Shown piece after piece: positions 18,076 to 25,270 of a stretch of 64,000 nucleotides of DNA (the first letter of the stretch is position 1; the number at the start of each line of letters is the position of its first letter). A program made the position numbers and the translations under genes. Source of the stretch: Lichenicola sp050954785 (GTDB taxonomy: Bacteria; Pseudomonadota; Alphaproteobacteria; Acetobacterales; Acetobacteraceae). The stretch is taken from positions 1 to 64,000 of the forward strand of contig JBPBQO010000001.1 of NCBI GenBank assembly GCA_050954785.1. The letters run 5' to 3'. Below the pieces are notes generated by a model, which did no database searches, had not been told where the DNA came from, and was given only the letters and a program-made list of their open reading frames with translations.

Positions 18076-18716
18076 CACGCATCCTGGTTACCGCCTTCGA
18101 GGCGTTCGGCGGTGAAACGGTCAATCCGTCCCAGACGGCTATTGCCCTGTTGCGAGGGTCGGCGCTCCCGGGGGTAGAGCTACGCACGCTGTCCCTGCCG
18201 ACCTGCTTCGGGCAGTCGCTCGCGTCGATCGAGCGAACGCTCGATGAGTGGCCAGCCGAAATAGTGCTGGCGGTCGGCCTGGCCGGCGGGCGATCCGGAC
18301 TGACCGTGGAGCGGGTCGCCATCAATCTCGACGATGCGCGTATCGCGGACAACGCCGGACAGCAGCCGATCGACCAGCCGGTGGTGGCGGGCGCGCCGGC
18401 AGCCTACTTCAGCACGCTCCCGGTCAAGGCGATGGTCGCCGCCATCCGGGTCGCCGGCATCGAGGCGGCGGTATCGCACAGCGCCGGCACGTTCGTCTGC
18501 AACCACGTATTCTTCGGGCTGAGCCATATGGCCGCGACGAGCAGGCCGGGTTTGCGCTGCGGTTTCATCCATATTCCGTGGGCGCCGGAACAGGCCGAAC
18601 GCCATGGCGGGCCGTCGCTGGACGCGGCGAGCGTGGCACGTGGTCTGGCCGCTGCGTTGATCGCGATCGAACTCGGTGCACCCGATCCGGCGATCTCGGA
18701 AGGCGCGCTGTCGTAA
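18072..18716 (+). CDS. pcp: Pyroglutamyl-peptidase I, apparent CTG start
   Basis: Cysteine peptidase removing N-terminal pyroglutamate from peptides. The protein reads TRILVTAFEAFGGETVNPS from its second residue. The catalytic triad is intact and correctly spaced: Glu80 (LTVERVAIN), Cys143 (AGTFVCNHVF) and His167 (GFIHIPW). No ATG, GTG or TTG lies nearby in frame; the codon where Met is expected is CTG at 18072-18074, in a CTGA overlap with the maeB stop that mimics the usual ATGA. Initiation at CTG, coupled to maeB termination, is the simplest reading; a sequence error is the alternative. Confidence 0.88.
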   Translation: MTRILVTAFEAFGGETVNPSQTAIALLRGSALPGVELRTLSLPTCFGQSLASIERTLDEWPAEIVLAVGLAGGRSGLTVERVAINLDDARIADNAGQQPIDQPVVAGAPAAYFSTLPVKAMVAAIRVAGIEAAVSHSAGTFVCNHVFFGLSHMAATSRPGLRCGFIHIPWAPEQAERHGGPSLDAASVARGLAAALIAIELGAPDPAISEGALS

Positions 18717-18758
18717 ACACCCGGTTCGTATCGCGGGTGCTTCCTGCGATAATGGCCC

Positions 18759-19397
18759 ATGAACGACTTCATCACGACGCATACCGCTATCGCCACCGCG
18801 CCGCTGGTCCCGGAAATCCGCCTGCATCTCGCGACCGGTATCACCCCGATCTGGCAGGCGTCCGAGGACTGGCTGGAAAAAACCGGGATCGAGCCGCCGT
18901 TCTGGGCGTTTGCCTGGCCCGGCGGTCAGGTCATCGCACGGCATGTGCTGGATCATCCCGAGACGGTCGCGGGGCGGCGCGTTCTCGATTTCGCGGCGGG
19001 TGGCGGGATTGCCGCGATTGCCTGCGCGCGGGCCGGCGCGGCTCGCGTCGAGGCGGCGGAAATCGACCCTCTGGCGATCGCCGCAATCGGCCTCAACGCG
19101 TCGCTGAATGACGTATCGGTTGTGCGGCTCGCCGAAGATGTGGTCGGAGCGGCTGCCCGCTGGGACCTGATCCTGTGCGGGGACGTGTGTTACGAGGCAC
19201 CGATGACGCGGCACATCCTACCCTGGCTTCGGACGATGGCGGAAACGGTGGAAGTGTGGGTCGCCGATCCGGGGCGAGCCTATCTGCCGACCGATGGCCT
19301 GGTCGAAATCGGGAGCTGGGATGTGGAAACATCGCTCGAACTGGAAGACCGTACGATGCGGCCAACACGGTTGTTCCGACTGCAACCAAAGCGATGA
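18759..19397 (+). CDS. Class I SAM-dependent methyltransferase, METTL20/ETFB-lysine methyltransferase-like
   Basis: 212 aa. FWAFAWPGGQVIARHVLD leads into motif I (VLDFAAGGGIAAIACARAGA, ~75-95), then an acidic loop (AAEIDPLAI) and WDLILCGDVCYE in the post-motif region. This arrangement resembles the bacterial relatives of METTL20, which methylate a lysine of electron-transfer flavoprotein beta. The specific substrate is inferred from resemblance only. Follows pcp by 42 nt on the same strand. Confidence 0.72.
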   Translation: MNDFITTHTAIATAPLVPEIRLHLATGITPIWQASEDWLEKTGIEPPFWAFAWPGGQVIARHVLDHPETVAGRRVLDFAAGGGIAAIACARAGAARVEAAEIDPLAIAAIGLNASLNDVSVVRLAEDVVGAAARWDLILCGDVCYEAPMTRHILPWLRTMAETVEVWVADPGRAYLPTDGLVEIGSWDVETSLELEDRTMRPTRLFRLQPKR

Positions 19398-19609
19398 TGC
19401 CGCGCATGCGTCCATCGTGATCGATTATTTTGAACCTGAACGCAGCCACGACTTGCTATCTCGCGTTGCAGCCTGGAACACGCTTCACGTCTTCGGGACC
19501 TTTATAGTACCAGTCTGAATTTTGCCTGATTCCTTCGCGATCCTGTCATTCGAGGCGAGATCGCGACGAAAGACGAAAGCGGCTTGCAACCACAAGATCG
19601 AGGTTTGTC

Positions 19610-19936
19610 ATGAAGAAGTTTGTCGTATTGCCGATCGCCCTGGCGGTGTCGCTCGGTACTGTCATGCCGATAGCGCCTGCTTCCGCAGAGCCGGGCGGAT
19701 GCCTGAAATATGGAGCCGCCGGTGCCGTCGGCGGTCACCTGGCACATCATGGCGTACTCGGGGCAGCAGGCGGCTGTGCCACGGGCATGTATATGCGTCA
19801 CCGCTATCGGAAGCAGCAGCGCCAGGATGCGGCAGCCTATCGCCAGGGCCAGACGCAGCAGAATTCCGGTCCTCAGTATCAGAACCAAAATCAGAATCAG
19901 AATCAGGACCAGAACACCAACAACCAGTTGCGCTAA
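19610..19936 (+). CDS. Small exported protein with Gly-rich helix and Gln/Asn tail
   Basis: 108 aa. A signal peptide ends near ASAEPG (~27). It is followed by YGAAGAVGGHLAHHGVLGAAGGCATG, a glycine-zipper-like hydrophobic stretch, a basic MRHRYRKQQ segment and a low-complexity tail of Gln and Asn repeats (NQNQNQNQDQN). No family recognised. ATG 19610 lies 5-8 bases after AGGTTTG, a weak ribosome site. The gene ends at a clear terminator. Confidence 0.65.
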   Translation: MKKFVVLPIALAVSLGTVMPIAPASAEPGGCLKYGAAGAVGGHLAHHGVLGAAGGCATGMYMRHRYRKQQRQDAAAYRQGQTQQNSGPQYQNQNQNQNQDQNTNNQLR

Positions 19937-19960
19937 GTCTGCACTGGATCCTGATAAACA

Positions 19961-19992
19961 ACAGGCCGCCCTCGGGCGGCCTGTTTCGTTTC
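19961..19992 (+). terminator. Rho-independent terminator
   Basis: A 10-bp GC-rich stem, ACAGGCCGCC (19961-19970) and its complement (19975-19984), with a CTCG loop, followed by TTTCGTTTC. It ends the small exported-protein gene. Confidence 0.85.
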
Positions 19993-20007
19993 ACGCACGT
20001 GATCGAC

Positions 20008-20021
20008 GTTTCACGTGAAAC
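20008..20021. promoter_or_regulatory. parS-like ParB binding site
   Basis: The perfect 14-bp palindrome GTTTCACGTGAAAC, flanked by C and A, matches the bacterial parS consensus (TGTTTCACGTGAAACA) at 15 of 16 positions. It lies in the short intergenic gap between a terminator and the end of the GIN-domain gene, and no other copy was noticed in the window. ParB loads at such sites for chromosome segregation, and they cluster around the replication origin. Confidence 0.8.
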
Positions 20022-20027
20022 AATTAC

Positions 20028-21137
20028 CTAGTCGTCATCATGATCATCGTCATCCCCGCCGGTCCGGGCCAGACTGCCAGTTACGTGCGGCAGCGATACA
20101 TCGCCGCTGCCGTGATGGCTTGATGTCCCGCTACCTATAATCGCCTGTATAGTCAGGTCGCCGGAGCCACGCCGAACCGCGGTCAGTTTACCGATCGTGC
20201 CGGCGCGTATGGCAATGTCACCCGACCCACTACCGATCAACCGCACAGCGTCGGCCGTAACTGACCGAATGGTGATGTCGCCGCTACCCAGCGTGCTGGC
20301 ATCGAGACGACCCGTCACCATACCCATCGTCAGGTCACCGCTTCCGGTAAGTTCGACATGCGCAGTGTCGACCGTCGCGCCGCCTGTCGATACATCGCCG
20401 CTGCCGACGCCTGTCACCGACATCCGCGACACCTGCCCTTGCTTGATCTGCAACTCGCCGGAGCCCAACAGTTCCACGTCCAGTTCGCCGGAAATTTCGT
20501 CGATGACGACATCGCCGCTTCCGCGCTGGTGATCCACAAGACGTCCCACGCTCGCCAGCCGAACCGTGCCGCTGCCCGACCCGTCGATCGCGACCGGACC
20601 GGTGAAACGGCCACCGTGAATATCGACGTCGCCGTGCTGCACGATGCGGAGAGAGCGGCTTGGGTCTACCCGAAGAATAAAGTCGGCATCATTGCCGCCA
20701 TGACATGAGTTAAGCTGACTGACCATACCGCCGTCGGTGGCGACCGCCTGCAGCATTTCGTTCTGGCCATGCCGGACCGACAGCGTCGCATCCTTGCCGA
20801 GATCCGCCGTCGGCAGAAGCGTCACCGTGCCGGCGCAGGGAAGATCGACGTTCAGCGTGTCCCCTTCGATCGAAAATCGCCGTATCGGATCGCCGGAAGC
20901 AGATTGCGGCAGCGTTTCCTCAGGAGAGATCCGCGACAGACGGATATCGGACAGCGCCTTGTCGATCGTCAAATTAAAAGAGTCGGATGCGTGGTGGTGA
21001 CCGGTCGCACGATGCGCCGACCCGCTGAACAGCACCCAGGGCACTGCGACGATGCCGATGATCAGGAACGCGGCACGACGACGCCGCATCCGGATATCGT
21101 CGGCGCGGGCGAAGTCGTGGATCGGGAACAGCGGCAT
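20028..21137 (-). CDS. GIN-domain (DUF2807) protein of the psp operon
   Basis: 369 aa. A basic start and one membrane helix (~20-38) suggest a periplasmic or surface domain. The second half repeats SGSGDV/GSGDITI-like units about every 18-20 residues, the beta-helix pattern of the putative adhesin-head GIN domain. It ends in an acidic GGDDDDHDDD tail. The start lies four bases after the pspC stop, so it is the fourth gene of the pspABC operon. This pairing suggests it senses or reports envelope stress, but that is inference. Confidence 0.8.
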   Translation of the reverse strand: MPLFPIHDFARADDIRMRRRRAAFLIIGIVAVPWVLFSGSAHRATGHHHASDSFNLTIDKALSDIRLSRISPEETLPQSASGDPIRRFSIEGDTLNVDLPCAGTVTLLPTADLGKDATLSVRHGQNEMLQAVATDGGMVSQLNSCHGGNDADFILRVDPSRSLRIVQHGDVDIHGGRFTGPVAIDGSGSGTVRLASVGRLVDHQRGSGDVVIDEISGELDVELLGSGELQIKQGQVSRMSVTGVGSGDVSTGGATVDTAHVELTGSGDLTMGMVTGRLDASTLGSGDITIRSVTADAVRLIGSGSGDIAIRAGTIGKLTAVRRGSGDLTIQAIIGSGTSSHHGSGDVSLPHVTGSLARTGGDDDDHDDD

Positions 21138-21141
21138 GCGC

Positions 21142-21555
21142 CTACTCGCCCATGCGGCGGAAACCGCGATGCAGCTCGAAATCCGACGAGGTCACGAACG
21201 CCTCGATATTCTTCAGCCTCGGCTCCAGCGTTTCGAAACGATGCCGCAACAACGCCCAGTTCTGGCTGAGCGGCTGGTCTCGAACAGTGCTGCCGGAACC
21301 CTGGCGGTGGCTGCTGGACTGGCCGGCGCTCTCGTAGCGGGAGCGCTGTGCGGGCAGGCGACGGCGCAACAACAACGCCAGCGCGAGGTAGGCGAGCCCG
21401 GTCGGCAGGATCATGAAGATCACCGACATGGCTCTGATCAATGGCAACGGCAGATCGAGATCCTCGGCCAGGCCGGCGCAGATGCCGGCGGCGACCGCGC
21501 CCTTGTCCTGGCGCCAGAACCGGGGCGGAATGCCGTGTGCGAATGGGTCGTTCAT
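21142..21555 (-). CDS. pspC: Phage shock protein C (PspC-domain membrane protein)
   Basis: 137 aa. The PspC domain fills residues ~10-65 (FWRQDKGAVAAGICAGLAEDL, a hydrophobic helix with MILPTGLAYLALALLLRRR), followed by a polar linker and a C-terminal helix with FETLEPRLKNIEAFV. PspC and PspB sit in the inner membrane and recruit PspA during envelope stress. ATG 21555 was chosen over an earlier in-frame codon that would overlap pspB. Downstream of pspB by 16 nt. Confidence 0.9.
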   Translation of the reverse strand: MNDPFAHGIPPRFWRQDKGAVAAGICAGLAEDLDLPLPLIRAMSVIFMILPTGLAYLALALLLRRRLPAQRSRYESAGQSSSHRQGSGSTVRDQPLSQNWALLRHRFETLEPRLKNIEAFVTSSDFELHRGFRRMGE

Positions 21556-21571
21556 GACTGTGTTCCCCGCC

Positions 21572-21853
21572 TCACAGCGGCATCCGGCTGCGCCACCCGG
21601 CAAGCTCGTTATCCAGGATGCGTTCCAGGTTCTCGACCCGCTGTTCCATGCGGCGGGCGATCTCGTTCATGTCCTGCAGCACGCGCTGGTCCTCGACGCC
21701 AAGCCCTTGGGCACCGATCGCCCTGATCGTGCGGTCGTGCCTCAGCTTCACGACCCAGGCACCAAAGGCAAACGGCGCGACAACCGCGACCAGACCAACA
21801 AAATCCACGATACGATTCCCGCCAAGAATGGCTGCTAGAGGGACGATATCCAT
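21572..21853 (-). CDS. pspB: Phage shock protein B-like small membrane protein
   Basis: 93 aa. One membrane helix (~12-36) followed by a short helix-rich cytoplasmic part with QRVLQDMNEIARRMEQRVENLERIL, the heptad pattern of PspB, which lies between pspA and pspC as in other psp operons. ATG 21853 has AAGGG nine bases upstream; a GTG two codons earlier is closer than normal to it. Helps PspC pass the stress signal to PspA. Confidence 0.85.
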   Translation of the reverse strand: MDIVPLAAILGGNRIVDFVGLVAVVAPFAFGAWVVKLRHDRTIRAIGAQGLGVEDQRVLQDMNEIARRMEQRVENLERILDNELAGWRSRMPL

Positions 21854-21872
21854 ACGCACATACCCTTAGGGA

Positions 21873-22550
21873 TCAGGAGCCCGGTGCTTCGATACGGCGG
21901 CGCAGCCTGGCTTTCATCGCGTCGAGTTCGCTATCGACCGCGGTGTCGGCCTCAAGCCCCTCGATTTCCTGCTCCAGCGTGCGCTTGCCCAGATCATACG
22001 ACTCCGCACGCCCTTCCAGCGCATCCAGATTACGCTCGATCTGCTCGAAGCGGCCAAATGCGTCGCTGATGCGCCCGTCATGCAGGCGCTCGCGCAGCTT
22101 CACGCGCGAGGTGGCGATGCTGGTCCGTGACAGCAGCGCCTGCTCACGCGACTTGGCGTCGGCGAGCTTGGCCTGCAGTTTGGCGATGTCGTCGTTCTGG
22201 TGCGACAGCCCGGTCATGATCTGCGACAGCTGACCCTGCAGAGCCTCGCGGGTCTTGATCAGGTGGGTTCGCGCCTGCAAGGCACCGCGCGCCAAATCCT
22301 CGCGACCATGCGTGAGGGCGAGTTCGGCCTTGCGCTCCCATTCCGCCTCGTCGCGGGTGAGGGTGCCGATCCGGCGCTCGATCTCCTTGCGCTCGGCGAT
22401 GGTCTGGACCGCCGACGAACGCACTTCGACCAGGGTATCCTCCATCTCCTGAATGATCAGGCGGATGATCTTCCTGGGATCCTCGGCACCGGCGACGATG
22501 GCATTGATGTTGGAGTTCACTATGTCGGACAGACGGGAGAAGATGCTCAT
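21873..22550 (-). CDS. pspA: Phage shock protein A (PspA/Vipp1 family)
   Basis: 225 aa, almost wholly coiled coil, beginning MSIFSRLSDIVNSNINAIV as PspA does (amphipathic membrane-binding helix). EDPRKIIRLIIQEMEDTLVEVR is the family signature. PspA coats damaged inner membrane and, when free, holds the activator PspF inactive. ATG 22550 has GGAGG five bases upstream. Preceded by a sigma-54 promoter at 22606-22620 and divergent from pspF. Confidence 0.95.
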   Translation of the reverse strand: MSIFSRLSDIVNSNINAIVAGAEDPRKIIRLIIQEMEDTLVEVRSSAVQTIAERKEIERRIGTLTRDEAEWERKAELALTHGREDLARGALQARTHLIKTREALQGQLSQIMTGLSHQNDDIAKLQAKLADAKSREQALLSRTSIATSRVKLRERLHDGRISDAFGRFEQIERNLDALEGRAESYDLGKRTLEQEIEGLEADTAVDSELDAMKARLRRRIEAPGS

Positions 22551-22605
22551 GGCGGCCTCCATCACGAGGATCGGACGCAAAGCTCGTCCTTGATCTCCAG
22601 TGAGA

Positions 22606-22620
22606 GCAGCTTCCGTGCCA
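22606..22620 (-). promoter_or_regulatory. Sigma-54 (-24/-12) promoter of pspABC
   Basis: On the minus strand TGGCACGGAAGCTGC matches the sigma-54 consensus TGGCACG-N4-TTGC with invariant GG and GC correctly 10 nt apart; only one T of the -12 element differs. It points at pspA, with transcription expected near 22594, and lies opposite pspF, whose product activates sigma-54 polymerase. Confidence 0.8.
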
Positions 22621-22778
22621 ACCGGTGCCGATCTTGGCATGATGTGCAACCGATTGATTCGAATGCCTTAAATCTTCGGCTTGCGCTGCAGGTCAAGGCC
22701 GGCAAGAGTGGCACGCATGGCCGCGATGGCCCGGAGACCCAAACATTGGCGCGTTCGGCCATCCTGCCTGCCGACACC

Positions 22779-23807
22779 ATGACGCCGATCGGCGAGGCAC
22801 CTGCCTTCCGTGACATGCTGGCGCATATCTCGCTTGCCGCCCCGCTCAACCGTCCGGTCCTGGTGGTCGGGGAACGTGGAACCGGAAAGGAGCTGGTGGC
22901 GAGCCGCCTCGCCTATCTGTCGCAGCGCTGGGACAAGCCGTTCATCAAGCTGAACTGCGCCGTGCTCGGCGAGGCGCTGCTGGACAGCGAGCTGTTCGGC
23001 CACGAGGCCGGCTCGTTCACCGGTGCCTCGCGCCGCCGCGCCGGACGGTTCGAGCTTGCCGATGGCGGCACGCTGTTCCTGGACGAGATCGCGACCGCGT
23101 CGATGGCAGTGCAGGAAAAGCTGCTGCGCGTCATCGAATACGGGACGTTCGAGCGGGTCGGCGGCAACGATCCGCAGCAGGTGGATGTGCGTGTGGTTGC
23201 CGCCACCCACGCCGACCTGCCGGCACTGGTCAGGGCGGACCGGTTTCGCGCCGACCTGCTGGACCGGCTCGCGTTCGACGTGGTCGTGGTTCCGCCCATG
23301 CGCGATCGCCCCGAGGATATCCCCCTGCTTGCCGGCCATTTCGCGTTGCGCATGACGCGCGAACTGGGTCGCGAGTTGTTCGCGGGGTTTGCTCCGGACG
23401 CGATGGCAACGCTGAAATCGCATGACTGGCCCGGCAACGTCCGCGAGCTGCGCAATGCCGTCGAGCGCAGCGTCTATCGAATGCAGGACCCGAAGAAGCC
23501 GCTTTCCCGGATCGTGCTGGACCCGTTTCCGAAAAGCTCGACGCCTGCGATGGCGGCTTCGTCATCGGCGCCATCGGTCTCCAGGCCGGCTGCAGCCGAC
23601 CCAGTCTCAGGCGATTTCCTGTCCCGTACACGACAATACGAGTCTCGGCTGTTGAGCGAAGCCATGGAAGCGAGCCGGTTCAACCAGCGTGTCGCCGCCA
23701 CGTCCCTCGGCCTCACCTACTATCAACTTCGCCATTACCTCAAGGTACACGGACTGCCGGGACGCCAGGCAGGCATCCCGGTGCCGGGCGAACCGTCAGC
23801 TACATGA
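22779..23807 (+). CDS. pspF: PspF, sigma-54-dependent activator of the psp operon
   Basis: AAA+ enhancer-binding protein with no N-terminal sensor domain, as in E. coli PspF. Walker A GERGTGKE (~30-38), GSFTGA loop contacting sigma-54 (~78-83), LFLDEIATAS Walker B (~97-106), WPGNVRELRNAVERSVY, and a C-terminal Fis-type helix-turn-helix (FNQRVAATSLGLTYYQLRHYL). The ATG at 22779 lacks a good ribosome site, so the start is not firm. Its last 8 nt overlap the end of convergent msrA. Confidence 0.93.
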   Translation: MTPIGEAPAFRDMLAHISLAAPLNRPVLVVGERGTGKELVASRLAYLSQRWDKPFIKLNCAVLGEALLDSELFGHEAGSFTGASRRRAGRFELADGGTLFLDEIATASMAVQEKLLRVIEYGTFERVGGNDPQQVDVRVVAATHADLPALVRADRFRADLLDRLAFDVVVVPPMRDRPEDIPLLAGHFALRMTRELGRELFAGFAPDAMATLKSHDWPGNVRELRNAVERSVYRMQDPKKPLSRIVLDPFPKSSTPAMAASSSAPSVSRPAAADPVSGDFLSRTRQYESRLLSEAMEASRFNQRVAATSLGLTYYQLRHYLKVHGLPGRQAGIPVPGEPSAT

Positions 23808-24543
23808 TCTTGTTGGATGCCAGGACGAGACGTGGAGTTGCGGTGTAATCCTGCGGAAACAACTGTTTCAGCGCCTCGACCTTCGGCATGTCGTTGATGG
23901 CGATGTAAGCCGCATCGGGATTATGGGCGAGATAATCCTGGTGATAGGACTCCGCCGGATAGAAGCCGCCGATCGGATCGACGCGGGTGACGATCTTGTC
24001 GCCATAAGCGTGCGCCGCATCGAGCTGCGCGATATAGGCCCGCGCCGCGCCTGCTTCGGCCGGCGTGCTGGTCCAGATCTCCGAGCGATACTGGCTGCCG
24101 CTGTCCGGGCCCTGCCCACCGACCTGGGTCGGATCGAGCGCAACCGAGAAGAATATCTGCATCAGTCGGGCACGCGAGATCCGGGCCGGATCATAGGTTA
24201 CCTGGACAGACTCGGCATGGCCGGTGGTGCCGGTGCTGACCGCCTCGTACTGCGCAGTATCGGCCTGGCCGCCGGTGTAACCCGAGATTGCCCGGGTCAC
24301 GCCCTTCACATGCTCGAATACACCTTGGACGCCCCAGAAACAGCCGCCCGAGAAGGTCATGGTCTGTGGTCCGGCAGATGCCTCCGAGCCCACAGTGGCC
24401 GAAGCCTGTTGTGCAAACGCCGGCACGAGACGAGGCGCCTCCTCCGCATGGCTTGGACGTGTCCCCGACAGCAACAGGGATGCAGGCAATGCCGCAACGG
24501 CACCCAACAGCAATACCCGCTTGGAAAGACGAGAAATGTTCAT
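23800..24543 (-). CDS. msrA: Exported peptide methionine-(S)-sulfoxide reductase
   Basis: Repairs oxidised Met. 247 aa with a Sec-type signal peptide (cut near SHAEE, ~33) and then the MsrA domain: GGCFWG with catalytic Cys68, GYTGG, GHAESVQVTYDP, QYRSEIW, YPAESYHQDYL. The signal places it in the periplasm, unusual for MsrA but consistent with its partner. Encoded 13 nt after msrB, so the two form an operon repairing both sulfoxide epimers. Confidence 0.94.
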   Translation of the reverse strand: MNISRLSKRVLLLGAVAALPASLLLSGTRPSHAEEAPRLVPAFAQQASATVGSEASAGPQTMTFSGGCFWGVQGVFEHVKGVTRAISGYTGGQADTAQYEAVSTGTTGHAESVQVTYDPARISRARLMQIFFSVALDPTQVGGQGPDSGSQYRSEIWTSTPAEAGAARAYIAQLDAAHAYGDKIVTRVDPIGGFYPAESYHQDYLAHNPDAAYIAINDMPKVEALKQLFPQDYTATPRLVLASNKIM

Positions 24544-24556
24544 GACCGTTCCTCCA

Positions 24557-25105
24557 CTACGCCCCCTGGGGCGGTTTGGCGCCGGGCGCCGGCTTGAAGC
24601 TGAGCGCGACGCCGTTCATGCAATAGCGCAGGCCGGTGGGAGCCGGACCGTCATCGAACACGTGGCCAAGATGGCTTGCGCAACGGGCACAATGAATCTC
24701 GGTGCGCTGCATCCCCATCGACCCGTCCTGGCGTTCGACCACTGCATCGGGCAGTGGCTTCCAGAAAGATGGCCAGCCGGTGCCACTGTCGAACTTGGTT
24801 TGGGACGCATAGACCGGATTGCTGCAACCCAGGCACTCATAGGTGCCCTTGGAATAGAAATGGTTGAGCGGACTGGAGAACGGCGCCTCCGTGCCTTCCT
24901 CGCGCAGCACATCGAATTGCGCCGGCGACAGCATGCGGTGCCATTCCGCGTCCGTGTGCTGGACCGGAAACGATCCGGCATTCGGCGTTGCAGCCTGACC
25001 GGCGGAAGCCAGGGCCCGCAACGGTGCCAGCTTCCATGCGACCACGCCGACGGCCAGGATAGAAGCCGTCTGCAAAAGCTGCCTTCGAGTTCCGGTTGAC
25101 GTCAC
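24557..25105 (-). CDS. msrB: Exported peptide methionine-(R)-sulfoxide reductase
   Basis: 182 aa from a GTG start at 25105 with AGGA nine bases upstream; a longer frame begins at 25189 but its extra residues do not look like MsrB. The N-terminus has a twin-arginine signal (TRRQLLQTASILAVGVVAW). The MsrB fold is complete: zinc cysteines 91, 94, 139 and 142 (CLGC, CARC), SGTGWPSF and catalytic Cys162 in RYCMN. A Tat signal suggests export after zinc loading. Confidence 0.93.
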   Translation of the reverse strand: MTSTGTRRQLLQTASILAVGVVAWKLAPLRALASAGQAATPNAGSFPVQHTDAEWHRMLSPAQFDVLREEGTEAPFSSPLNHFYSKGTYECLGCSNPVYASQTKFDSGTGWPSFWKPLPDAVVERQDGSMGMQRTEIHCARCASHLGHVFDDGPAPTGLRYCMNGVALSFKPAPGAKPPQGA

Positions 25106-25270
25106 GATCGATAGTCCTGTTTGTCCAGAACATAGGATATTGGGTGTCGGACGACCTGAAAACAGCGGTTCAGCCGTGCAAAATAGCATGGTGATGCTGC
25201 AGACTCGACTGCATCCAATACACTCTCGACAGCGTAGTGGCGCCGGCGCACGGTTACATGGCCAACGGAT

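Noticed and set aside
22636..22650. Second TGGCA...GC sequence facing pspF
   Set aside because: GG and GC are two bases too close for a sigma-54 promoter.
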